In this document: positions 1 to 6,148 of the stretch, piece by piece
How positions within the stretch are numbered: position 1 is the first letter of the stretch
Layout: every line of letters begins with the position of its first letter
Translations under genes and position numbers: made by a program
Source of the DNA: Methanomicrobia archaeon LH_S13
GTDB lineage: Archaea; Halobacteriota; Syntropharchaeia; Alkanophagales; Methanospirareceae
Length of the DNA stretch: 6,365 nt
Assembly (NCBI GenBank): GCA_023659785.1
Contig: JAGXOR010000080.1
Coordinates: 1 to 6,365, forward strand
Reading direction: 5' to 3'
Notes under the pieces: generated by a model
Told to the model about the DNA's origin: nothing
Database searches by the model: none
The model's input: only the letters and a program-made list of their open reading frames with translations

Positions 1-31
1 TATTTGCATACACTTAAAACCACATAAGAGC
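1..31 (+). promoter_or_regulatory. Possible TATA-like element ahead of the FtsJ gene
   Basis: The first bases, TATTTGCATA at 1-10, form an AT-rich box about 25 bases upstream of the ATG at 32. This is the archaeal TATA-to-start distance that gives a leaderless or near-leaderless transcript. No Shine-Dalgarno sequence is visible before the ATG. The upstream flank lies outside the window, so a BRE cannot be checked. A weaker alternative is CTTAAAAC at 13-20, which sits too close to the start. Confidence 0.3.
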
Positions 32-655
32 ATGAAAACTGGAACTGTTGAAAAGACAGACTTAAAAAAAGACAAATTTTACAAAAGAGCGAAAGAAGAG
101 GGGTACAGGTCTCGTTCAGCATTTAAACTGTTGCAGATAGAAGATAAATACAAGGTGATAAAAGAGGGCGATGTTGTTGTAGACCTGGGCGCTGCCCCTG
201 GAGGATGGTCGCAGGTTGCAAGAAGGTTAGTTGGGAAGAGAGGCGTGGTTATAAGCGTGGATTTGAGACATATAGAAAAAATAGAGGATGTAGAAATAAT
301 AAAAAGCGACATAACAAAAGAGGAGGAGACTGTAAAGGCTGTCAAAGAGACGTTGTTAATGAAGGGAAAAGATTCCGTGGATGTTGTTTTATCAGATGCA
401 TCACCAGAGTTGAGTGGAAACAGAAGTTACGACCATTTTCGTTCCTTCGAACTAAGCGAATCAGCACTGAACATCGCTTCTGCGCTGTTAAGAAAAAATG
501 GCGACTTCGTTGCGAAAATATTTCAAGGTAGTTGCTATAACAAATTTTATACTGATGTAAAGGGGAAATTTGGATATAGGAGGGCGTATTCACCAGAAGC
601 ATCTCGTAAAAGGAGTGCAGAGGTTTACGTAATAGGAAAAGGTTTTCGTTTTTAA
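32..655 (+). CDS. rlmE: FtsJ/RlmE-family 23S rRNA 2'-O-ribose methyltransferase
   Basis: This 207-residue protein is a complete SAM-dependent 2'-O-methyltransferase of the FtsJ/RrmJ family, expected to methylate a ribose in the A-loop of 23S rRNA during large-subunit maturation in the cytoplasm. The SAM-binding motif I DLGAAPGGWS is at 51-60 and further SAM-contact acidic residues are at D77 and D93. The K-D-K-E catalytic tetrad is intact: K32 in RSAFKLLQI, D122 in LSDASPELSG, K162 in FVAKIFQG and E197 in SAEVYVIGKG. The length matches E. coli RrmJ (about 209 residues). The N-terminal DKFYKRAKEEGYRSRSAFK block also resembles eukaryotic Spb1/Trm7 N-termini, so the substrate (rRNA or tRNA anticodon loop) is inferred. 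No C-terminal extension or TRAM domain is present. It stands alone on this strand and converges on the rhomboid gene. The ATG start fits the family N-terminus. Confidence 0.93.
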   Translation: MKTGTVEKTDLKKDKFYKRAKEEGYRSRSAFKLLQIEDKYKVIKEGDVVVDLGAAPGGWSQVARRLVGKRGVVISVDLRHIEKIEDVEIIKSDITKEEETVKAVKETLLMKGKDSVDVVLSDASPELSGNRSYDHFRSFELSESALNIASALLRKNGDFVAKIFQGSCYNKFYTDVKGKFGYRRAYSPEASRKRSAEVYVIGKGFRF

Positions 656-698
656 GCCTCTCGAAGTCCCGATTTACCTAACTGATTGGCGACCTTCG

Positions 699-722
699 GA
701 AAAACAAAAACTCTGAAGAGTT
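699..722 (-). terminator. Hairpin plus T-tract terminator between convergent genes
   Basis: On the minus strand the quasi-palindrome AACTCTTCAGAGTT (709-722) overlaps the rhomboid TAA stop and runs straight into TTTTTGTTTTT (700-710). Archaeal RNA polymerase terminates on such T-rich tracts. The hairpin is short with a tight loop, so the T-tract is the stronger signal. A second arm pair, CGAAG at 662 and CTTCG at 694, could add structure for the opposing FtsJ transcript, and plus-strand T-rich sequence follows at 724-731. It may therefore work in both directions. Confidence 0.55.
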
Positions 723-1476
723 ACGTTTTCTTCAACCACATACCCGCAAACAATCCGAAAAGCAGTCCCGATAAATGTGCTGTATGCGCGATTCCATCTG
801 GTGAACCCATTATAGCAGGCATGACATCGAAGAAGAGGGCGAAGAAAATAACCACTATCCATATATCTATCGGAACAGGAAGAGGGAATACATATACCTT
901 CATTTTTGGCATTAGAATCGCAAGAGCTCCAAGAATTCCGTATATTGCACCACTTGCTCCCAGTGCAGAGGTATCGGAAGTCAAACACCAGCCAATTCCT
1001 GCAACAATTCCAACGAGGAAAAAGATGAGCAGAAATTTTGTACTCCCTACCTTTCTCTCCAGTACAGGAGCGAAGAAGAAAAATACGAGCATGTTGATAA
1101 GGAAGTGCATGAAGCTCCCGTGCAGGAAGATAGATGTCACCAATGTCCAGGGTCTGTGTGTTATAAGTAACGGATTCAACCATAATAGTTTTTCATAGAC
1201 GTTTGGAATTCCTCTTGTAATCAGACCGCCTGGAATGAGCAATTGTAAAACAAAAGAGATAGAAATAAGAAACAGGAGCAAATAAGAATAGTTATGAGAA
1301 AAAATGCTGAAGATGTTGCGTGTGGTTCTCCCTGCTTCAATGTCTCTTTTATACGATTCAAGTCTAATGCACCAGTGCATTTCAGGTGGTAGATGCTCCT
1401 CACAAAGGGTATCGCCGCAGTACTTACATCTATACGTTGCAGGTTTACCGCAGACTGTACATCGTGTGCGTGCCAT
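721..1476 (-). CDS. AN1-type zinc finger rhomboid intramembrane serine protease
   Basis: This 251-residue membrane protein begins with a cytosolic AN1-type zinc finger. All eight ligands are in register: C6-x2-C9-x7-C17-x2-C20-x4-C25-x2-H28-x5-H34-x-C36. A six-helix rhomboid core follows, with hydrophobic segments near 63-82, 113-136, 146-165, 172-190, 204-222 and 233-248. The catalytic dyad is S175 in GASG and H234 in AHLSGLLFG. The HxxxxHxxxN motif (H119, H124, N128) that forms the oxyanion and L1-side signature is complete, so the enzyme should be active and cleave transmembrane substrates within the bilayer. AN1-rhomboid fusions are known in archaea, including haloarchaea. The role of the finger (ubiquitin-like, protein or nucleic-acid contact) is inferred only. 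The ATG is placed by the TATA box 27 bases upstream, and the zinc finger begins within six residues of it. It is monocistronic and convergent with the FtsJ gene. Confidence 0.93.
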   Translation of the reverse strand: MARTRCTVCGKPATYRCKYCGDTLCEEHLPPEMHWCIRLESYKRDIEAGRTTRNIFSIFSHNYSYLLLFLISISFVLQLLIPGGLITRGIPNVYEKLLWLNPLLITHRPWTLVTSIFLHGSFMHFLINMLVFFFFAPVLERKVGSTKFLLIFFLVGIVAGIGWCLTSDTSALGASGAIYGILGALAILMPKMKVYVFPLPVPIDIWIVVIFFALFFDVMPAIMGSPDGIAHTAHLSGLLFGLFAGMWLKKT

Positions 1477-1496
1477 GTATTAAGGAAAAGAGGGGA

Positions 1497-1508
1497 TTTA
1501 TATTTAAA
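1497..1508 (-). promoter_or_regulatory. TATA box of the rhomboid gene
   Basis: Read on the minus strand this is TTTAAATATAAA, a full match to the archaeal box A consensus TTTAWATA. It is preceded by GCAAAC, compatible with a purine-rich BRE. Its centre lies about 26 bases upstream of the A of the rhomboid ATG (1476). Transcription would therefore begin at or next to the start codon and give a leaderless mRNA, consistent with the lack of a clear Shine-Dalgarno sequence. Confidence 0.7.
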
Positions 1509-1588
1509 GTTTGCTTCGCTCTCGTGAAAATCTGTGTATTTGCACTATCAGGTTATGAGATTTAAACATTTTGTTTCAAACCTCTTCG

Positions 1589-1671
1589 TATGATGCTATC
1601 AAATCCGCATCGCATCTAAGGTCTTTTATCCACACTATTCCTCAAATGTTCACCTATTTGATAGTATCATA
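1589..1671. repeat. 16-base inverted repeat with 51-base spacer
   Basis: The left arm TATGATGCTATCAAAT (1589-1604) and right arm ATTTGATAGTATCATA (1656-1671) are inverse complements at 15 of 16 positions. The single difference is G1595 opposite T1665, which becomes a G-U pair in RNA, so the whole 16-base stem can pair. The 51-base centre (1605-1655) is G-poor on the plus strand and carries no open reading frame. It lies in the 240-base spacer between the methylthiotransferase stop and the rhomboid promoter. It could be a small MITE-like remnant, a long-loop RNA hairpin or paired protein-binding sites. No target-site duplication is evident. Confidence 0.6.
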
Positions 1672-1685
1672 AAGCATAAAGATAA

Positions 1686-1705
1686 ACATTTCGGTACATT
1701 TCAGT
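1686..1705. repeat. Two-copy 10-base tandem repeat
   Basis: ACATTTCGGT (1686-1695) is followed directly by ACATTTCAGT (1696-1705), a 9 of 10 match. It lies just past the methylthiotransferase stop codon. It is too short to assign a role and may be replication slippage in an AT-rich spacer. Confidence 0.3.
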
Positions 1706-1716
1706 TAACTATATTT

Positions 1717-2970
1717 TTATGCGTCACTGCTTTGAACATCAGCCACCAAATAAGTGCTCTTCGCCTCCTTTAGCTGCACCTCACAAGTATTACCGAGCGG
1801 CAAATCCCTTTTTATTATGACGATTCTATACGAAGTGTCCCTGCCTATTACGCCTCCTTTCTTTCCCTTTTCCGTTACTAATACAGGAATTTCCTTTCCT
1901 TCTAATTCTTTGTTCTTTGCAAACGCAATGCGGTGATAAACGGCGGAGAAAATTCTCGACCTTCTTTTCTTCTCTCGCTCCAGCAAGTCCTTAAGCTTCG
2001 ATGCTTCAGTCCCCGGTCTTGGAGAGAACCTCGTTATGTTCACTTTTTCCGGCTTTACCGTCTCTAACAGGCTCAAAGAGGAAACGAAATCCTCTTCCGT
2101 TTCTGTTGGGAATCCAACGATAAAATCCGTGCTTATCGTACTGTATTCGAATCGCTTCCTTATGCTTTTCACGAGCTCAACGAAATCAGCAGCTTTATAA
2201 TTCCTCCTCATATCCCCAAGTACCTTATCAGAGCCAGATTGCACTGGCATGTGAAAGAATTTAAATATTTTTTCGGAATCGAATGCTTCCAAGAGTTCAT
2301 CCAGGATATGAATCGCCGTAAAGGGATTCATCATGCCCACTCTTATTTTAAAATCGCCTTCCAAAGCCGTTAGCATTTTCAGCAACTCAGGAAGTTTTGG
2401 CGTATCGAAGCGGTCCCAGCCGTAAGCACTGCAATCCTGCGCAGTAATTCTTATTTCCTTCGCACCTCTTTCAACTGCACTTTTAACTGCTTTGCATATC
2501 TTATCCACACCATAACTCCTCAGTTCGCCTCTTGCTCGCTTCACAATACAATAAGAGCATTTCCCTACACAGCCTATCGCTATCGGGATTATACCAATCA
2601 CACCTTCAAAATCATACTCCTTTTCCTCACTATAACCCTCGCAAATATCCCTTGGTGTTACCAGGGTTACATCTTCGCCTAAAATGCTTTTTATTAATTC
2701 TGGCTGTGCCGCAGCCATACAACCAGCTACTACTACCTCTTTATTCTGCCTATTCAACTCCTTCAGTCGCTTTATAACGTTTAATTCCGTTCTTTTCGTT
2801 ACGGTGCAGGTATTCACGATGACAATATTGGCTTCACGAGTTTTTACTATCTTATGTCCTGCATGTCTTAAAATCGCCCGCATCTTCATCTCGTCCCCTA
2901 CATTTGCGGTGCAGCCGAAAGTTTCGACGTGAACTTTTGCAGTCCTCTGAGATAATTCAGTTAGGTTCAT
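1717..2970 (-). CDS. tRNA t6A37 methylthiotransferase, MtaB/CDKAL1-type radical SAM enzyme
   Basis: This 417-residue protein should convert t6A37 to ms2t6A in tRNAs reading ANN codons. Domains in order (numbered from the ATG at 2970) are: an N-terminal MTTase domain with auxiliary iron-sulfur cluster cysteines C20 (ETFGC), C55 (NTCTV) and C84 (AGCM); a radical SAM domain with C134-x3-C138-x2-C141; then a TRAM RNA-binding domain at about 355-412. RITAQDCSAYGWD near 174-186 and FHMPVQSGSD near 239-248 are family hallmarks. Length is typical. An in-frame TTG at 2997 would add nine residues (MIIFYISSK) and overlap the CCA-gene stop as TTGA. I prefer the ATG because homologues begin shortly before VETFGC, but the TTG is possible. 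It follows the CCA gene closely on the same strand, so the two tRNA-maturation genes are probably co-transcribed. Confidence 0.92.
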   Translation of the reverse strand: MNLTELSQRTAKVHVETFGCTANVGDEMKMRAILRHAGHKIVKTREANIVIVNTCTVTKRTELNVIKRLKELNRQNKEVVVAGCMAAAQPELIKSILGEDVTLVTPRDICEGYSEEKEYDFEGVIGIIPIAIGCVGKCSYCIVKRARGELRSYGVDKICKAVKSAVERGAKEIRITAQDCSAYGWDRFDTPKLPELLKMLTALEGDFKIRVGMMNPFTAIHILDELLEAFDSEKIFKFFHMPVQSGSDKVLGDMRRNYKAADFVELVKSIRKRFEYSTISTDFIVGFPTETEEDFVSSLSLLETVKPEKVNITRFSPRPGTEASKLKDLLEREKKRRSRIFSAVYHRIAFAKNKELEGKEIPVLVTEKGKKGGVIGRDTSYRIVIIKRDLPLGNTCEVQLKEAKSTYLVADVQSSDA

Positions 2971-2993
2971 TTTTGATGATATATAAAATATAA

Positions 2994-4361
2994 TCAAAAG
3001 CCAAAATAGTTCGAGAAGAAGGAACCAAGTCCTTCAAAAAACTTTATCTCTTCGTTCCTTAAAACCTCAAACCCCCTATCTATTGATTCTGAAACGTTTT
3101 TTCCCAAACTACATGACCTCAGCTCGTGCTTCAGCAATTCCACCACATCCGTATATTTTCTCTTTACTTCCACGACATACCTGCCGTTTTCAATACGAAA
3201 TAGCTGTTGAAAAGCATATTTGCTTTTAAACTTCTCAGAAGGGTCTTTTGAAGTAACTGGAGGACCTACATGCTTTTTTACCCTTGGAAGGGTCCAAACG
3301 AGCAGATCGAATATCAAAAAAGCTTTTTCTCCTTCCACCAACACATCACTTCGATATACGCTGAATCCATTCCTTTCTATCAGACTTGTGATAGACGCTT
3401 CTGCTTTTCTCAACTGTGGAAATAATATGTCTTCCACCACGTCAGGAGCTTCAAAAAATACCATTACGAACTCTGTTCCTCTTTCTTTTATGCACTTTAC
3501 AAATTCAGCCTTGCTCATCTTTTTTTTCTTCGCTAGAGAGAATAAACTCGCATCAGGACACGCCAAAAAATCCCTCGCTGCATCTATTAACCTGCAAAAA
3601 GAATCCAGAGATACCGCAGCCGCTACATTCCTGTTCGGGTCAACGGGGTCTATCACAACAAGCGGATCCTTTCCTTCTCCTTTGTATTTACCACGACCTT
3701 CTGTATCTATTCTTTCGCCATATTTCCACTTCGATGCGTGCCTCAATAGCTCGACGAAGGAAGAATATTTCAGGATGAGCAATTCGCAGAGATAACCAGA
3801 AAAACCTTTCCGCCTTTGCTCAGAACCATAAATCTCCAAACTTTTTAAGAACTGCTTTAACAGCAACACTTCATCCTCGAGTCCTGATATTCTCTTCACA
3901 ATATATTCATTATGAAAAGGAGTCCTGTCAACGGCGGATTTTAGCAAAGATGCGTTTTTTACCGAAAAGCAGGGCACCAAGTCCGCTTCGTGCTCCGTTC
4001 TTCCTCCCTCTGCATCGTAAAAGTAAGCGTGGATATAAGGATGTGAGGCATATCTTTCCTCATATCTATCGGATACACTTTTTGCAAGAGCAAGCCCCCT
4101 CTCCTTTAAATCTTCTTCTGACATGTCCTCCGGAAACATGATGAATATGTCTATGTCCGCCTTGCTACTTATCCATGTGTCTCTTGCGGTTGACCCCACG
4201 GAGATTGCATGAGCTTCTATACCCATCTCTGATGCCTTCTTGTTTATCTTAGCGATTATAAGGTCTGTTATGGCTTTTACTTTCTTCCTCTCTTCCTCAT
4301 CAGGTCTTACTCTCTCTATGACCTCTCCACATATCCTTTTTTTCTCTTCTTTCTCTTTCAT
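2994..4361 (-). CDS. cca: CCA-adding enzyme (archaeal class I tRNA nucleotidyltransferase)
   Basis: The 455-residue enzyme adds or repairs the 3'-terminal CCA of tRNAs using CTP and ATP. The nucleotidyltransferase signature GSTARDTW (57-64) is followed by the metal-binding pair D69 and D71 in KADIDIFI. The third carboxylate is D127 in HEADLVPCF. The archaeal central and tail hallmarks are present: KGFSGYLCELL (185-195), DPLVVIDPVDPNRN (232-245) and GPPVTSKDPSEKF (366-378). Length is close to the Archaeoglobus enzyme (437 residues). The frame stays open upstream to 4472, but those extra 37 residues run through the divergent promoter region and the opposite PIN start, so I place the start at the ATG 4361. 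A GTG directly before it is an alternative. It is first in a minus-strand pair with the methylthiotransferase. The nearby tRNA gene lacks an encoded CCA and so needs this activity. Confidence 0.94.
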   Translation of the reverse strand: MKEKEEKKRICGEVIERVRPDEEERKKVKAITDLIIAKINKKASEMGIEAHAISVGSTARDTWISSKADIDIFIMFPEDMSEEDLKERGLALAKSVSDRYEERYASHPYIHAYFYDAEGGRTEHEADLVPCFSVKNASLLKSAVDRTPFHNEYIVKRISGLEDEVLLLKQFLKSLEIYGSEQRRKGFSGYLCELLILKYSSFVELLRHASKWKYGERIDTEGRGKYKGEGKDPLVVIDPVDPNRNVAAAVSLDSFCRLIDAARDFLACPDASLFSLAKKKKMSKAEFVKCIKERGTEFVMVFFEAPDVVEDILFPQLRKAEASITSLIERNGFSVYRSDVLVEGEKAFLIFDLLVWTLPRVKKHVGPPVTSKDPSEKFKSKYAFQQLFRIENGRYVVEVKRKYTDVVELLKHELRSCSLGKNVSESIDRGFEVLRNEEIKFFEGLGSFFSNYFGF

Positions 4362-4435
4362 CACATCATCATATAGAAATATTTCTATTTCAGATAGAGA
4401 TATAGTTGGGAAGTTGGTTGAGAGGATTTGAGAAT
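4362..4435. promoter_or_regulatory. Divergent promoter region with a 16-base palindrome
   Basis: This short gap separates the divergent cca and PIN genes and must drive both. ATAGAAATATTTCTAT at 4373-4388 is a perfect 16-base inverted repeat without a spacer. Its AT-rich core lies about 25 bases upstream of 4406, so it may serve as the TATA box of the PIN-moeA unit and leave a roughly 30-base leader. On the minus strand CTATATCT (about 4398-4405) may be the cca TATA box, placing that start site within or beside the palindrome. A regulator bound there could control both units. These placements are inferred from spacing. Confidence 0.5.
4420..4427 (+). promoter_or_regulatory. Ribosome binding site choosing the PIN-gene ATG
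   Basis: GAGAGGAT ends about eight bases before the ATG at 4436 and resembles a Shine-Dalgarno core. It supports this ATG over the in-frame upstream TTG at 4406, whose extra residues (GSWLRGFEN) do not belong to the PIN fold. Confidence 0.45.
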
Positions 4436-4894
4436 ATGTTACGAAAGAGAGTGATAGTGGATACAAACGCACTGCTTATACCAGGCGAGTTTGGTGTTGA
4501 TATATTTGAAGAGCTGGAGGTGCTTGGATATGAACATGTAATCGTGCCGAAGGTGGTCTTGAACGAGTTAGATAGACTCAGACAAAGCCCGTATTTGAAA
4601 GGCAGAGAAAAAATAGCGGCAAATATTGGTTATTCTTTAGTGATTAAGTATGTGCAGGACCGTGAGCCAGAACCCTATAGGTGCAAGATGACGATAAATG
4701 AAGAGGGGGAAGGAGAAGGAGGAAGAGAAAGAGAAAGAGATATAGATATTGATACCGACGAGTGGATTGTGAAGTTAGCGTTGAAGCTTAAAGCAGCAGT
4801 CCTAACAAACGATGAGCCCTTGATGAGGAAATTATCGAAGGCGGGAATAGCAACAGTATATTTAAGGGGGGAGAATAGGTTGGAGGAACAATGA
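4436..4894 (+). CDS. PIN-domain ribonuclease, FCF1/UTP24-like
   Basis: This 152-residue protein is a single PIN domain and probably a metal-dependent endoribonuclease. The acidic active-site residues are visible: D9 in VIVDTNAL, E44 in VVLNELDRL, D108 in DTDEWIVKLA and D126 in VLTNDEPL. The order VDTNALL, VVLNEL, DEWI, VLTNDEPL resembles the archaeal FCF1/UTP24-like group linked to rRNA processing rather than typical VapC toxins. No antitoxin gene lies upstream, which also argues against a toxin. Residues 89-108 form a Glu/Gly/Arg/Asp low-complexity insert coded by a 41-base all-purine tract (4700-4740), just before the third catalytic Asp. The stop TGA overlaps the moeA ATG as ATGA, so the two are translationally coupled. 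The ATG start is preferred over the TTG at 4406 because MLRKRVIVDTN begins directly on the first PIN strand. The exact RNA target is unknown. Confidence 0.82.
   Translation: MLRKRVIVDTNALLIPGEFGVDIFEELEVLGYEHVIVPKVVLNELDRLRQSPYLKGREKIAANIGYSLVIKYVQDREPEPYRCKMTINEEGEGEGGRERERDIDIDTDEWIVKLALKLKAAVLTNDEPLMRKLSKAGIATVYLRGENRLEEQ
4882..4886 (+). promoter_or_regulatory. Strong Shine-Dalgarno for moeA inside the PIN gene
   Basis: GGAGG sits four bases before the moeA ATG (4891) within the last codons of the PIN gene. With the ATGA stop-start overlap it fixes this ATG over the later in-frame ATG (residue 8, MSLEEAL) and indicates coupled translation. Confidence 0.75.
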
Positions 4895-6117
4895 AACTTT
4901 TCCGCAAACTTATGTCGTTGGAAGAAGCATTAAAAACGGTTTTATCTTATGCGAAGTCAGCAGAAATAGAAGAAATCGTGTTTGACGATGCTTTGAACCG
5001 CATTTTAGCGGAAGACGTTCGTTCGCCCATAAATAGTCCCCCTTTTGACCGTGCTGCGATGGACGGGTATGCGATTAGGGGGGAAGACTCTTTCGGCGCT
5101 GCTCCAAACAATCCGGTGCTTTTGAGGCTAAGAAAGAGGCAGAGAGAAAAAGGGAAAGAGAGCAGGGTAGAAATAGGGCAAGGTGAATGTTTCACCATAC
5201 AAACAGGAATGCCGCTACTAAAAGGCAGCAACGCAGTTGTTAAGCTCGAATATACAAAGGAAAGTGGGGATACGCTGGAAATTTTCAAACCTGTCACACC
5301 AGGTAAAAACGTTTCTTTTACGGGTGAGGATGTGACGCTCGGTGAAGAGGTGCTGAAAGAAGGCAAGGTGTTAAGAGCTCATGACATCGGAATGCTCGCA
5401 TCTCTGTTTAAAACAAAGGTGAAAGTGTATAAGAGGGTAAAGTTCGGGATAATCTCTACGGGTAACGAGCTTTTGGATCCTACGGAGTCCTTTGAAGGAG
5501 AAAATAAGATAGCAGATGTAAATAGTTACGTGCTTGCGGCATTAACAAAAAAAAATGCAATACCACATAGAATCGGCATAGTAAGAGACGATTACGAGAA
5601 GATAAAGAGCGCAATAACATATTCCTTAGGGGCGCATTGTAATGGATTATTAATAAGCGGCGGGAGTTCTGTGGGCAAGAGAGATTTCATAGCCGATGCA
5701 GTAGAAGATTTAGGAAAACTCGTATTTCATGGTGTGGCTATTCGACCTGGCGAACCAACAGGTTTCGGCATCGTCAATAACAAGCCCGTTTTTGTTCTCC
5801 CTGGTTATCCTGTAGCGGCACTATCTGCGTTTGAATTGCTCGTCCGACCTTTTTTATATGATATTCATGGATTGAAGGAAGAACGCAGGAAGATTTTTGC
5901 AATAGCAAGTAAAAAAATCCCCTCTGCCGTTGGTAGAACAGATTTTGTGCGTGTGAAGTTACTGTGCACAAAAAATGAATATTATGCGGAGCCAATAAGG
6001 GTAAGCGGCTCCAGTATATTATCCAGTATGACGAAATCGGATGGATTTGTGCTGATAGAAGAGAATAAAGAAGGTATAGGGGAGGGTGAGAAGGTGGCAG
6101 TGAATGTGCGGGATTAA
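4891..6117 (+). CDS. moeA: Molybdopterin molybdotransferase MoeA
   Basis: This 408-residue enzyme inserts molybdate (or tungstate in many archaea) into adenylylated molybdopterin, the last common step of Moco/Wco synthesis in the cytoplasm. Family blocks are all present: PPFDRAAMDGYAIRGED (50-66, with D58), TGMPLLKGSNAVV (105-117), GEDV (145-148), FGIISTGNELL (185-195, with E193), VRDD (231-234), SGGSSVGKRDF (256-266, with D265), HGVAIRPGEPTGFG (280-293) and VLPGYPVAALSAFELLVRP (302-320). The order is MoeA N-terminal domains (about 8-170), MoCF/MogA-like fold (about 184-324) and C-terminal beta-barrel (about 336-405). Length matches E. coli MoeA (411). A lysine/arginine/glutamate-rich stretch at 79-92 looks longer than usual. 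There is no C-terminal periplasmic-binding-like fusion as in some archaeal paralogues. No other cofactor gene is nearby. It is second in an operon with the PIN gene. Confidence 0.96.
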   Translation: MKLFRKLMSLEEALKTVLSYAKSAEIEEIVFDDALNRILAEDVRSPINSPPFDRAAMDGYAIRGEDSFGAAPNNPVLLRLRKRQREKGKESRVEIGQGECFTIQTGMPLLKGSNAVVKLEYTKESGDTLEIFKPVTPGKNVSFTGEDVTLGEEVLKEGKVLRAHDIGMLASLFKTKVKVYKRVKFGIISTGNELLDPTESFEGENKIADVNSYVLAALTKKNAIPHRIGIVRDDYEKIKSAITYSLGAHCNGLLISGGSSVGKRDFIADAVEDLGKLVFHGVAIRPGEPTGFGIVNNKPVFVLPGYPVAALSAFELLVRPFLYDIHGLKEERRKIFAIASKKIPSAVGRTDFVRVKLLCTKNEYYAEPIRVSGSSILSSMTKSDGFVLIEENKEGIGEGEKVAVNVRD

Positions 6118-6133
6118 TAATTGCAAAAGCCGG

Positions 6134-6145
6134 AATAAAAATTAT
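6134..6145 (-). terminator. T-rich terminator downstream of tRNA-Arg
   Basis: On the minus strand the tRNA is followed four bases later by ATAATTTTTATT, a T-rich run of the type at which archaeal RNA polymerase releases. No hairpin other than the tRNA itself precedes it. It lies in the 31-base gap between the tRNA and the convergent moeA stop. Confidence 0.5.
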
Positions 6146-6148
6146 GAC

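Noticed and set aside
686..1198. A 170-codon open frame on the plus strand
   Set aside because: It lies antisense to the rhomboid gene, whose motifs are complete. Its translation shows no recognisable family pattern.
1571..1604. GTTTCAAAC-like sequence reminiscent of a CRISPR repeat
   Set aside because: There is a single occurrence, no regular repeat-spacer pattern and no cas genes.
2978..2993. TATA-like sequence on the minus strand at the cca-methylthiotransferase junction
   Set aside because: It is only 8-23 bases ahead of the ATG at 2970, so transcription would begin inside the coding region. It is probably just an AT-rich junction.
3220..3795. A 191-codon open frame on the plus strand
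   Set aside because: It is antisense to the well-supported cca gene and its product is low-complexity serine and phenylalanine-rich, typical of a shadow frame.
4362..4472. N-terminal extension of the CCA-adding enzyme by 37 residues
   Set aside because: The extension crosses the whole divergent promoter region and the opposing PIN start, and family members begin near the ATG at 4361.
4436..4894. VapC-type toxin of a toxin-antitoxin pair
   Set aside because: No small antitoxin gene precedes it, and the downstream partner is moeA. The motif pattern is closer to FCF1-like PIN proteins.
4947..5366. A 139-codon open frame on the minus strand
   Set aside because: It is antisense to conserved MoeA domains and has a serine-rich shadow composition.
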